This document shows positions 1 to 5,195 of a stretch of 5,470 nucleotides of DNA, piece by piece. This DNA is from Dehalococcoidia bacterium. GTDB taxonomy: Bacteria; Chloroflexota; Dehalococcoidia; JACQUA01. The stretch is from positions 1-5,470 of the forward strand of contig JAUYHV010000119.1 of assembly GCA_030689845.1 (NCBI GenBank). The letters are read 5' to 3'. The notes under the pieces are model-generated. The model was given only the letters and a program-made list of their open reading frames with translations, ran no database searches and was not told where the DNA came from. Each line of letters opens with the position of its first letter. The stretch's first letter is position 1. A program made the position numbers and the translations under genes.

Positions 1-525
1 TTCTCCCCTGTCCCAGTGGATCTCGCTACAGGGCCCGCACGGTCCGGAGTCCCCCGCCGGTCCCCAGAAATTGTCATCTTCGCCGCAGCGCACAATTCTT
101 TCCCCGGGAAACCCGGCTTCCTTCCAGTAGCCCAACGATTCCTCATCGGCGTCAAAAATGGATACCCACAAACGGTTCAGCGGCAGTTTGAGGTGCTGGA
201 TTACAAACTCCAGCGCCCAGTCAATGGCTTCTTTCTTAAAGTAATTCCCTATACTGAAATTTCCCAGCATTTCGAAAAAAGTGAGGTGCTTGATATCCCC
301 CACGGCCTCGATATCGGTAGTACGGAAACACTTCTGGCATGAAGCCAGCCGCGGGCCGGGAGGCGCCACCTCGCCCAGGAAATAAGGCTTTATCTGAACC
401 ATACCGGCGCTGGTCAAAAGCAGGGTGGGGTCATCATACGGCACCAGGGAAGAACTGGGCAGGATCTTATGCCCCTTGCTTTCGAAAAACTTAAGAAATA
501 ATTTTCTTATTTCGTCTCCGGTCAA
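1..525 (-). CDS. alaS: Alanyl-tRNA synthetase, N-terminal part (partial, runs off left edge)
   Basis: This class II aminoacyl-tRNA synthetase charges tRNA-Ala with alanine in the cytoplasm. Only the first 175 codons are present; the family is usually about 870-880 residues, so the rest of the catalytic core, the editing domain and the C-Ala domain lie off the left edge. Visible family signatures are EIRKLFLKFF-ESKGH at residues 5-19, LLLTSAGMVQIKPYFLG (about 35-51), CFRTTDIEAVG (66-76), HLTFFEMLGNFSIGNYF (80-96, class II motif 2 region) and GPAGDSGPCGPCSEI (155-169). The start is TTG at 525-523: an in-frame TAG lies directly before it, an AGAGGA ribosome binding site lies a few bases upstream, and the first ATG is only at residue 42 inside the catalytic domain. 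It lies 96 bp downstream of the HIT gene on the same strand. I see no T-box leader in that gap. Confidence 0.97.
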   Translation of the reverse strand, partial: MTGDEIRKLFLKFFESKGHKILPSSSLVPYDDPTLLLTSAGMVQIKPYFLGEVAPPGPRLASCQKCFRTTDIEAVGDIKHLTFFEMLGNFSIGNYFKKEAIDWALEFVIQHLKLPLNRLWVSIFDADEESLGYWKEAGFPGERIVRCGEDDNFWGPAGDSGPCGPCSEIHWDRGE

Positions 526-621
526 CTAAATATCCTCTAATATAATTTTCTAAAAGAATTAAATAAATCCTGGCTTATTTCTTTCTCCGGCTCAGGATAC
601 CCACCACCATCCGGTTCCCTC

Positions 622-1098
622 TCAAACAAGATACTCTTTTAATTTCTTGTACACGCTTTCCATGGACTCGGACAGGACCTTGGTATCCGCCAGTATGGGC
701 ATAAAATTCGTATCCCCTTCCCACCTGGGTACCACGTGGGTATGAATATGGTCCTCTATGCCCGCCCCCGCTACTCTCCCCAGGTTCATCCCCGTGTTAA
801 ATCCGGCGGGACTGAAGGCCTTCCTCAAGGCTTCAATCGCTTTAACCACCAGTTCAATGTGGTTTGCCAGTTCCTCCCTGCTAAGTTCGCCGGGGCTGCC
901 GACGTGGCTGTAAGGGGCAACCATAACATGGGCGGGGTTATACGGATAAGCATTTAATATAACGAAATTATTCTCGCCCCTTAATACTATAAGGTTTTGA
1001 TCGTCCTTCCGTTCCTTGGCGGCATCACACAAAACACAGCCCGGCGGCCTGTCGGACTTAATATAGGGGAAACGCCAGGGAGCCCAAAGTTGTTCCAT
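622..1098 (-). CDS. HIT-family protein (histidine-triad nucleotide hydrolase/transferase)
   Basis: This complete 158-residue protein belongs to the histidine triad superfamily, whose members cleave or transfer nucleotidyl groups (ApnA hydrolases and phosphorylases, nucleoside phosphoramidases). The HIT motif HIHTHVV lies at residues 117-123, so the family pattern makes H119 the catalytic nucleophile. The upstream nucleotide-binding half carries ILNAYPYNPAHVMVAP (about 47-62), and a CVLC pair at 21-24 plus the opening MEQLWAPWR are typical of the branch often annotated as AP4A phosphorylase or hydrolase. CxxC and nearby His residues may bind zinc (inference). The ATG is preceded by AGGCAGG, with AGG ending 9 nt before the start. 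The gene is cytosolic, with no signal peptide or membrane segment. It is followed by alaS after 96 bp, and co-transcription is possible. The exact substrate cannot be read from the sequence. Confidence 0.95.
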   Translation of the reverse strand: MEQLWAPWRFPYIKSDRPPGCVLCDAAKERKDDQNLIVLRGENNFVILNAYPYNPAHVMVAPYSHVGSPGELSREELANHIELVVKAIEALRKAFSPAGFNTGMNLGRVAGAGIEDHIHTHVVPRWEGDTNFMPILADTKVLSESMESVYKKLKEYLV

Positions 1099-1250
1099 TT
1101 TTTAAAACCTGCCTGTCAATTCCATTTTAAATTATGCTGTTCTCGGATTTACTGCCGGGACAGTATTTCTATGATGCTTTTTCACCATTGCGGCAGCTTT
1201 CTGGCCCGAGATGAGTATTTATAGACCCTCGTTGTTGAAGAAACGCCCAT

Positions 1251-1259
1251 ATTATACCA
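1251..1259 (-). promoter_or_regulatory. Candidate extended -10 promoter for the HIT gene
   Basis: On the minus strand the sequence reads TGGTATAAT, a perfect match to the extended -10 pattern TGnTATAAT. The matching -35 position (1274-1279, TGTAGG) is poor, as is common for extended -10 promoters. Transcription would begin near 1244 and leave an untranslated leader of roughly 145 nt before the HIT start at 1098. No other convincing promoter is visible upstream of that gene. Support is a single motif match. Confidence 0.4.
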
Positions 1260-1269
1260 GAAAGGCACG

Positions 1270-1318
1270 TTTCCCTACACGGCGCCGGCTGTTTTTTTAT
1301 TTCAGCCGGGTAGGGAAA
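1270..1318. repeat. Imperfect inverted repeat (long hairpin with a 6-nt bulge)
   Basis: TTTCCCTAC (1270-1278) plus CCGGCTG (1285-1291) pair with CAGCCGG (1303-1309) plus GTAGGGAAA (1310-1318). This gives 16 pairs interrupted by one unpaired ACGGCG on the left arm, with an AT-rich loop. It begins about 10 bp from the candidate HIT promoter, on its upstream side. It may be a relic of a small mobile repeat or a transcription-blocking structure. No T-run follows the stem on either strand, so it is not a classical terminator. Confidence 0.6.
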
Positions 1319-1328
1319 ATAAGTAGGG

Positions 1329-1344
1329 GCACGGCATGCCGTGC
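1329..1344. repeat. Perfect 16-bp palindrome
   Basis: GCACGGCATGCCGTGC is its own reverse complement. It sits 10 bp after the 1270-1318 hairpin and 4 bp before the MITE-like element at 1349-1459. Sequences of this kind (GGGGCACGGCATGCCGTGC) occur as dispersed repeats in many bacterial genomes. It could also be a dimeric repressor operator, but no cognate regulator is in view. Confidence 0.6.
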
Positions 1345-1348
1345 ATTT

Positions 1349-1459
1349 ATAATTCCCCTTTTTCCAAAAGGGGTGTCCTTCCGGCAACCGGAAGGACGGT
1401 GTATTTTTAATACCTCCCCCCGCGAAGCGGGGTACTCCTTTTACAAAAAGGAGAATAAT
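1349..1459. repeat. MITE/REP-like element with 25-bp imperfect terminal inverted repeats and four hairpins
   Basis: The left end (1349-1373) and the reverse complement of the right end (1435-1459) match at 20 of 25 positions. Each end is itself a hairpin: CCCCTTTT/AAAAGGGG at 1355-1373 and CTCCTTTT/AAAAGGAG at 1435-1453. Between them lie two more perfect hairpins: a 10-bp stem GTCCTTCCGG with a 3-nt loop at 1375-1397, and CCCCGC/GCGGGG with a GAA loop at 1418-1432. There is no coding capacity. The symmetry of hairpin ends around internal palindromes suggests a small non-autonomous mobile element or a structured intergenic repeat. Whether it recurs in the genome cannot be judged from one copy. 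Confidence 0.6.
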
Positions 1460-1494
1460 TTCTGCCATTGCCTGGAAAATAGCCTTTTTAAGTC

Positions 1495-1577
1495 GCCATT
1501 CCGGCCTCCGAGCCGGAATCCAGAAAAGATCCTGGTAATACGGGAGTTCCTGGATTCCGGGTCAAGCCCGGAATGGC
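1495..1577. repeat. Palindromic repeat element with about 28-bp inverted arms
   Basis: The left arm (1495-1523, beginning GCCATTCCGG and ending GGAATCCAG) is inverted in the right arm (1550-1577, beginning CTGGATTCCGG and ending CCGGAATGGC). Only a few positions in the middle of the arms differ. Each arm also folds on itself (ATTCCGGC/GCCGGAAT on the left, ATTCCGGG/CCCGGAAT on the right). The spacer is 26 bp and non-coding. This CCATTCCGG/TGGATTCCGG type of dispersed palindrome is familiar from many bacterial genomes. I infer a mobile or REP-like origin. Confidence 0.65.
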
Positions 1578-1759
1578 AAATGTTAGTTCATTTTCATACT
1601 CACTGGTGTCAAATGCAAATTGACATGATGGATTGCCTGGAAACACGGATAGACACCAATCTGGTCACGTATTAATTTCATGCATCATTATTAGATGCCA
1701 ATGACAAAAGATATGATAATTCTGGGGAAACCTGCGACGGTGGAATAATTATGTGGGTG
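1578..1759. other. Intergenic stretch between repeat element and tRNA operon, no gene seen
   Basis: This is the 3' side of the tRNA operon. I see no credible ORF with a ribosome binding site and no clear intrinsic terminator for the tRNA transcript. It holds a 7-bp inverted repeat TGGTGTC (1604-1610)/GACACCA (1652-1658) with a 41-nt loop. It also holds a second copy (1632-1643) of ATTGCCTGGAAA, whose first copy is at 1467-1478 on the other side of the palindromic element. Confidence 0.5.
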
Positions 1760-1848
1760 TGGTGCCGAAGGTCGGGATCGAACCGACACGCCCCTTGCGG
1801 AGCAACAGTTTTTGAGACTGTCGCGTCTACCAATTCCGCCACTCCGGC
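1760..1848 (-). tRNA. tRNA-Leu (anticodon CAA)
   Basis: Class II tRNA of 89 nt including an encoded CCA. The acceptor arm GCCGGAG pairs with CTTCGGC (one G-T), the discriminator is A, and the anticodon stem is ACAGT/ACTGT around the loop CTCAAAA, giving anticodon CAA, which reads UUG. The long variable arm (GCTCC/GGGGC around GCAA) is typical of tRNA-Leu, and the T arm is GTCGG-TTCGATC-CCGAC. It is the last gene of the three-tRNA operon. Its 5' base directly follows the CCA of tRNA-Gly with no spacer. Confidence 0.97.
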
Positions 1849-1923
<75 letters not shown>

Positions 1924-1939
1924 GAAAACGGTAAACAAG

Positions 1940-2012
<73 letters not shown>

Positions 2013-2027
2013 AGAATAGCAAGCTAA

Positions 2028-2056
2028 ATTTTAACGACTCTCGGCTGAGGTGTCAA
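2028..2056 (-). promoter_or_regulatory. Promoter of the Phe-Gly-Leu tRNA operon
   Basis: On the minus strand there is a perfect -35 TTGACA (2056-2051), a 17-bp spacer and a -10 TAAAAT (2033-2028; 5 of 6 to TATAAT). The expected start is near 2021, leaving a leader of about 9 nt before mature tRNA-Phe. Just upstream of the -35 is an 8-bp tandem repeat (CACACGTT twice, 2076-2061). The strength fits a stable-RNA promoter of the housekeeping sigma factor. Confidence 0.88.
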
Positions 2057-2130
2057 GGTTAACGTGTGAACGTGTGAAAGCTCAAACTTCCTGGAATCAG
2101 CGGTAATTTTGTATCCGAACCGGAATTCCT

Positions 2131-4425
2131 TTACCGCTTTGTGCCGCGGGAGTTTATCGCTTTCCACACCCTTTCCGAAGTCAGGGGTAAATCCTTGATC
2201 CGGACTCCTACGGCGTCGTGGATGGCATTGGCAATGGCCGCTGCTACGTTCACACAAGGCGGCTCCCCGATGCCTTTAGCCCCGAAAGGCCCGAACATGG
2301 AAGGTGACTCCACGATGGACGACCGGAAACTGGCTGGTATATCCAGGGACCTGGGTAACTTATAGTCGGTCAGTTTCGGATTAATAACCCTGCCCTCTAC
2401 CGTCACAACTTCCTCCATCAGGGCATAACCCTCGCCACAGACTATTCCGCCGTTGATTTGCCCGGCCACGTTATCCGGATTTAACGATTTACCCACATCA
2501 TGGGAGGAAAAATATTTTAATATCTTTACTTTTCCCGTTTCCCTGTCAACGGCCAGTTTCACGATATGGGTGCCTAACTGTACGGCTTCCATGGAATCCT
2601 TAAATTTCCTGGTTTCGCCCAGGCGTTTCATCCTTAACGAACTCCCTATCCCCATTATGGCTCCCTGCCGGGAAGAAATGGATGCCTGTCCGATTTCTGC
2701 CAGGGTCTTTGCTCGCTTCGGGTCCCTCAAATAGTATACCCTCCCCCCCTCAAGGACCAGGTCGTCCACGTTGGCATCCAGGAGTTCCGCCGCCAGGTTA
2801 AGAATTTGCTGTTTGGCGTCTTCAGCAGCGAACAAAACGGTCGTTCCAACCCGGTACGTGGTGTTGCTGCCTCCCGTGGGCTGCTCGTAAGGGGTAGCGT
2901 CGGTATCCGCCGCAACCACTGAAATTCTGTTCAAGGGGAGTTTCAGGACCTCCGCAACTAACTGAACAAGGATATCGTGCTGGCCGGCGCCCTGCTCCGC
3001 GCATCCCGTAATAATTACCACTGTCCCATCTTCGTTAAGTTTCACCCAGACAGTCGAAGCAGGACCTTTATCGCCCACGACGTGCATTGCCCACTGGGCA
3101 CAGGCTATGCCCCATCCCACATTTTCTTCTTTTCCCTTCTTTTCTTTTTTTATATAGTCCATGGCAGCTTCGATGGTGGGTCTCAATCCCGGATTGGTAT
3201 AGTAGCCCCCGGAAGGGACCGGGTCGCCGTCCTTTATGGCGTTTTTCAGGCGCAGTTCCAGTGGGTCCATACCGAGTTTATTAGCGATATTGTCCATGTG
3301 GGACTCGATGGCAAAATTCTGCTGTGGAGCCCTGGGAGCCCTCACATGACCTGTCGGAGTGTTATTCGTATAGACAATATAGCTGGTAATATCCACGTTG
3401 GGGATAAAATAAGGTCCCTGGAGCATGTTATACACGTGGGCGCCGCCGGTAAGAGCATCATTATATGCCCCGCAATCAAAGACGATTTCCCCCTGGAGCC
3501 CCACCAGGGTCCCGTCTTTTTTCACCCCTGTTTTCAACTTGCTGAAGGACCTGGTCCTGATAAAAGTCGAGGTAAACTCCTCTTCCCAGGTATAAACCAG
3601 TTTAACGGGCAAACCGGTTTTCATAGTCAGCAACACGCAAATTGGTTCCCCGACTGCCGTTCCTTTACCTCCGAAGTCGCCGCCTACTTTTGCGGCGATG
3701 ACCCTGAGCCGGGACATGGGCAGTTCCAGGGCTTTTGTTACCATATTTCTTATTGAAAAAGGGCCCTTGGTAGAAGCCCACAGGGTTATTTTCCCGGAAC
3801 TGTCCATGGCTGAAACACATTCGTGGGTTTGAATGAAACCGTGGTGAACGGTTTGAGTGCTGAAATTGTCCTCCAAAACCAGGTCCGCCTCATTCCAGGC
3901 CCTTTCAATTTCGCCGAGCTTTATTTTTACAGAATGGCAGATGTTCCCTCTGGACCGGGCCTGGGGTTGCATGGAGACTTTATAGTCTTCCAGGTTTTCG
4001 TGCACCAGGGGACTGCCCTCCCGCATGGCATCCAGGGGACTGAAAACGGACGGAAGTACGTCGTATTCCACGCGGATTAACCCCAGGGCTTCCAAAGCAG
4101 TCTCTTCATCGACGGCAGCCACGGCTGCTACCGCATCTCCCACGTGGCGGACCGTGCCCTGAGCCAGCACCTGTCTGTCTCTGATCCACCTGCCCATTTT
4201 CACGAAGGGAGCGTCTTTACTGGTAACAACAGCCTTGACCCCGGGTAAATTCTCGGCTTTGGCGGTATCGATTTTCAGTACCCTGGCATGGGGATGGGGA
4301 CTCCGGAGCACTTTGGCTGTAAGCATATTGGGTAATCGGAAGTCGCCGGCAAATTTCGCCTCGCCCCTGGCCTTTTCCGCCCCATAGATTTTTGGTTCGC
4401 TTTTTCCCAGGAATTGATAAGTCAT
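2131..4425 (-). CDS. Xanthine dehydrogenase-family molybdopterin-binding (large) subunit
   Basis: This complete 764-residue protein is the molybdenum-cofactor subunit of a molybdenum hydroxylase (xanthine dehydrogenase, nicotinate or aldehyde hydroxylase, or hydroxybenzoyl-CoA reductase type). Residues about 12-125 form the a/b hammerhead domain (AKFAGDFRLPNMLTAKVLRS). Two MoCo-binding domains follow (about 140-395 and 400-750). The GGDFGGKG cofactor motif is at 248-255, a loop VRAPRAPQQNFAIE at 361-374, the cofactor stretch CAEQGAGQHD at 475-484, and the catalytic base is E721 in FGAKGIGEPP. The CO-dehydrogenase loop AYRCSFR is absent, so it is not a form I CoxL. Substrate cannot be assigned. 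It contains no 2Fe-2S or FAD domain and normally needs separate small and medium subunits; none is encoded within the window. The ATG has a strong GGAGGAGAG site ending 5 nt upstream. There is no signal peptide, so it is cytoplasmic. The gene ends 118 bp before the tRNA operon. Confidence 0.95.
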   Translation of the reverse strand: MTYQFLGKSEPKIYGAEKARGEAKFAGDFRLPNMLTAKVLRSPHPHARVLKIDTAKAENLPGVKAVVTSKDAPFVKMGRWIRDRQVLAQGTVRHVGDAVAAVAAVDEETALEALGLIRVEYDVLPSVFSPLDAMREGSPLVHENLEDYKVSMQPQARSRGNICHSVKIKLGEIERAWNEADLVLEDNFSTQTVHHGFIQTHECVSAMDSSGKITLWASTKGPFSIRNMVTKALELPMSRLRVIAAKVGGDFGGKGTAVGEPICVLLTMKTGLPVKLVYTWEEEFTSTFIRTRSFSKLKTGVKKDGTLVGLQGEIVFDCGAYNDALTGGAHVYNMLQGPYFIPNVDITSYIVYTNNTPTGHVRAPRAPQQNFAIESHMDNIANKLGMDPLELRLKNAIKDGDPVPSGGYYTNPGLRPTIEAAMDYIKKEKKGKEENVGWGIACAQWAMHVVGDKGPASTVWVKLNEDGTVVIITGCAEQGAGQHDILVQLVAEVLKLPLNRISVVAADTDATPYEQPTGGSNTTYRVGTTVLFAAEDAKQQILNLAAELLDANVDDLVLEGGRVYYLRDPKRAKTLAEIGQASISSRQGAIMGIGSSLRMKRLGETRKFKDSMEAVQLGTHIVKLAVDRETGKVKILKYFSSHDVGKSLNPDNVAGQINGGIVCGEGYALMEEVVTVEGRVINPKLTDYKLPRSLDIPASFRSSIVESPSMFGPFGAKGIGEPPCVNVAAAIANAIHDAVGVRIKDLPLTSERVWKAINSRGTKR

Positions 4426-4430
4426 CTAAT

Positions 4431-4439
4431 CTCTCCTCC
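4431..4439 (-). promoter_or_regulatory. Ribosome binding site of the molybdenum hydroxylase gene
   Basis: GGAGGAGAG on the minus strand, ending 5 nt before the ATG at 4425, fixes that start. No convincing -35/-10 pair is visible just upstream. A tandem ATAAACC repeat lies within 4457-4470. Confidence 0.8.
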
Positions 4440-4500
4440 GTGAAAATACTGGCCGGTTTATGGTTTATCCTATGTCGCCGGACCAGGATTCCCCGGATTA

Positions 4501-4529
4501 AATGAAAACACCATCACGGCGCTTTCATT
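4501..4529 (-). other. RNA hairpin in the leader of the hydroxylase gene
   Basis: Read as minus-strand RNA, this 29-nt segment forms an uninterrupted 12-bp stem, AAUGAAAGCGCC with GGUGUUUUCAUU, around the 5-nt loop GUGAU, including two G-U pairs. On the plus strand the same positions become A-C mismatches. The asymmetry favours an RNA made leftward, that is, in the 5' leader of the hydroxylase, whose start is about 75 nt downstream. No T-run follows, so it is not an intrinsic terminator. Its function is unknown. Confidence 0.45.
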
Positions 4530-4563
4530 GTTAATACCAAAAAACCGTAATGCCCATTATACA

Positions 4564-4653
4564 TCATTGCGCTCCGTAGAAAAACAGCTCGAATTTAATC
4601 ATCCCGGTCGGATGTTCAGTCCAAATCCTCTTGACTTTACCCTTTTTGTTCAT
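4564..4653 (-). CDS. Possible tiny ORF (29 codons), unknown
   Basis: This short ORF begins MNKKGKVKRIW and ends KFELFFYGAQ. Its ATG overlaps the TGA of the preceding tiny ORF (4650-4736) in an ATGA arrangement, which would allow translational coupling. An in-frame upstream ATG at 4683 would extend it to 39 residues, but neither start has a well-placed ribosome binding site of its own. The product is basic at the N-terminus, with no recognised domain. It may be chance, or part of a decayed gene together with the neighbouring fragments. Confidence 0.15.
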   Translation of the reverse strand: MNKKGKVKRIWTEHPTGMIKFELFFYGAQ

Positions 4654-4736
4654 CTCTGGCCCGGTACGTTTCGCCCTCCACATGCAAAGAGATGCGTTTT
4701 CTTAACTTCTTGGAGATAGAAGCGGTAATGATTCAT
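4650..4736 (-). CDS. Possible tiny ORF (28 codons), unknown
   Basis: Starts MNHYRFYLQEVKK and ends RNVPGQR. The ATG has a good GGAG site with 9-nt spacing; that site lies inside the coding sequence of the upstream small membrane ORF (4702-4854). The start lies inside that ORF in another frame and the stop overlaps the next ATG. The initiation signal is the best of the three tiny ORFs, but the peptide is short and unrecognised. A remnant of a frameshifted gene is equally possible. Confidence 0.2.
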   Translation of the reverse strand: MNHYRFYLQEVKKTHLFACGGRNVPGQR

Positions 4737-4854
4737 CACCGGGAACTCCTTTGGCTAATGCAACTCCTTTGGCCACTACAATAACACCTACTAACATCAG
4801 GATTATGCCATCAATCAGCAACCATTTGTTCCTTATTTTCCGGTAAAATTTCAA
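4702..4854 (-). CDS. Candidate small single-pass membrane protein (50 aa)
   Basis: I do not recognise this ORF, but its composition is protein-like. It has a basic N-terminus (KFYRKIRNKW), then a hydrophobic segment at about residues 12-29 (LLIDGIILMLVGVIVVAK), and a tail with a six-residue near-repeat AKGVAL/AKGVPG encoded by two 12-bp copies of GCCAAAGGAGTT. The frame opens after a TAG two codons upstream. The first start is TTG at 4854, with no well-spaced ribosome binding site. A second in-frame TTG at 4821 has AAGGA 8 nt upstream but would lose the basic residues. It begins about 46 nt downstream of the minus-strand terminator at 4901-4932, so it could be the gene controlled by that leader. 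Alternatively it is a gene remnant. Confidence 0.35.
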   Translation of the reverse strand: MKFYRKIRNKWLLIDGIILMLVGVIVVAKGVALAKGVPGDESLPLLSPRS

Positions 4855-4900
4855 GAACTATCTATTATCGCCCCCTACCCTGGGAAAAAATGGGGCTTAG
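4855..4900. other. Short spacer with GC-rich inverted repeat
   Basis: On the minus strand GCCCC near 4896 can pair with GGGGC near 4870, enclosing a smaller CCC/GGG pair. The only SD-like AGGGGG upstream of the small membrane ORF lies in this structure, but it is too far (more than 12 nt) from its TTG to be a normal ribosome binding site. Confidence 0.25.
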
Positions 4901-4932
4901 AAAACAAAAAGCCTCCCAAGATACGGAGGCTT
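4901..4932 (-). terminator. Intrinsic terminator, minus strand
   Basis: Minus-strand RNA has an 8-bp perfect stem AAGCCTCC/GGAGGCTT around an 8-nt loop, followed at once by TTTGTTTTC, so the U-rich tract is on the leftward transcript. On the plus strand the stem is followed by TTCAATTG, which is poor. No ORF ends nearby on the minus strand. The terminated transcript would therefore be the non-coding structured segment to the right, either as an attenuated leader or as a small RNA. Confidence 0.75.
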
Positions 4933-4949
4933 CAATTGTCATGTTAGAA

Positions 4950-5064
4950 GGCTACTGCAATAGTAGCCGGGACGTATGCTTGAACCTGGCCGAATCTCCA
5001 TCATCGGACGCAACGTTAGGATAGTCACGTTCAAGCAGGCGGCTACTTCTGGATAGGCGTTGCC
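4950..5064 (-). ncRNA. Candidate structured RNA or attenuator leader with competing stems
   Basis: The sequence GGCTACT occurs at 4950-4956 and 5041-5047, and its single complement AGTAGCC is at 4962-4968. The complement can form either a tight 7-bp hairpin (5-nt loop) with the first copy or the closing stem of an 86-nt domain with the second. Inside that domain GCTTGAAC (4978-4985) pairs with GTTCAAGC (5029-5036), and CCGA (4990-4993) pairs with TCGG (5004-5007). GCAACG (5010-5015) could also pair with CGTTGC (5058-5063) outside the closing stem as a pseudoknot. The terminator at 4901-4932 favours the minus strand. I could not match it to a known riboswitch, T-box, 6S, tmRNA or SRP pattern from memory, and no clear minus-strand promoter is visible. 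Confidence 0.4.
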
Positions 5065-5110
5065 AGCTATCTGGTACTATTCTGCGGAGAATTGTTCAGA
5101 AATCTATCTA

Positions 5111-5139
5111 TTGACCGTGACGCGAATAAGGACTAAAAT
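5111..5139 (+). promoter_or_regulatory. Promoter of the TPR-protein gene
   Basis: -35 TTGACC (5111-5116; 5 of 6), a 17-bp spacer and -10 TAAAAT (5134-5139; 5 of 6). The predicted start near 5146 gives a leader of about 50 nt before the GTG at 5196. It lies downstream of the structured segment 4950-5064, so that segment would not be in this mRNA. Confidence 0.75.
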
Positions 5140-5195
5140 AACCTTAAATTTAGAACAAGTCAAGATAAGTACCCTGAGCAGGGAGGGATATAATC

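Noticed and set aside
16..342. 108-codon plus-strand open frame
   Set aside because: Antisense shadow of alaS, which is unmistakable on the minus strand.
526..621. Possible T-box or promoter before alaS
   Set aside because: The 96-bp gap is too short for a T-box and has no TGGTACCGCG-like sequence; the AT-rich TATATT overlaps the ribosome binding site and has no -35.
1169..1675. Open frames on both strands across the palindrome cluster (99 and 154 codons)
   Set aside because: They read through hairpin arms and repeats, lack ribosome binding sites and give low-complexity, non-protein-like sequence.
2977..3756. 259-codon open frame on the plus strand
   Set aside because: It lies wholly antisense to the well-supported hydroxylase gene, has no recognisable motif, and its open frame follows from the codon usage of the real gene.
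4528..4719. 63-codon plus-strand open frame
   Set aside because: No ribosome binding site, no recognisable domain, and composition not protein-like.
4980..4988. TTGAACCTG resembling the TPP riboswitch core
   Set aside because: The other required THI-box parts (CTGAGA upstream, the conserved 3' helix and GGGA) are missing, and it lies on the strand without a terminator.
5189..5194. Perfect TATAAT on the plus strand
   Set aside because: It lies between the ribosome binding site and the GTG of the TPR gene with no -35; a start from it would fall inside the coding region.
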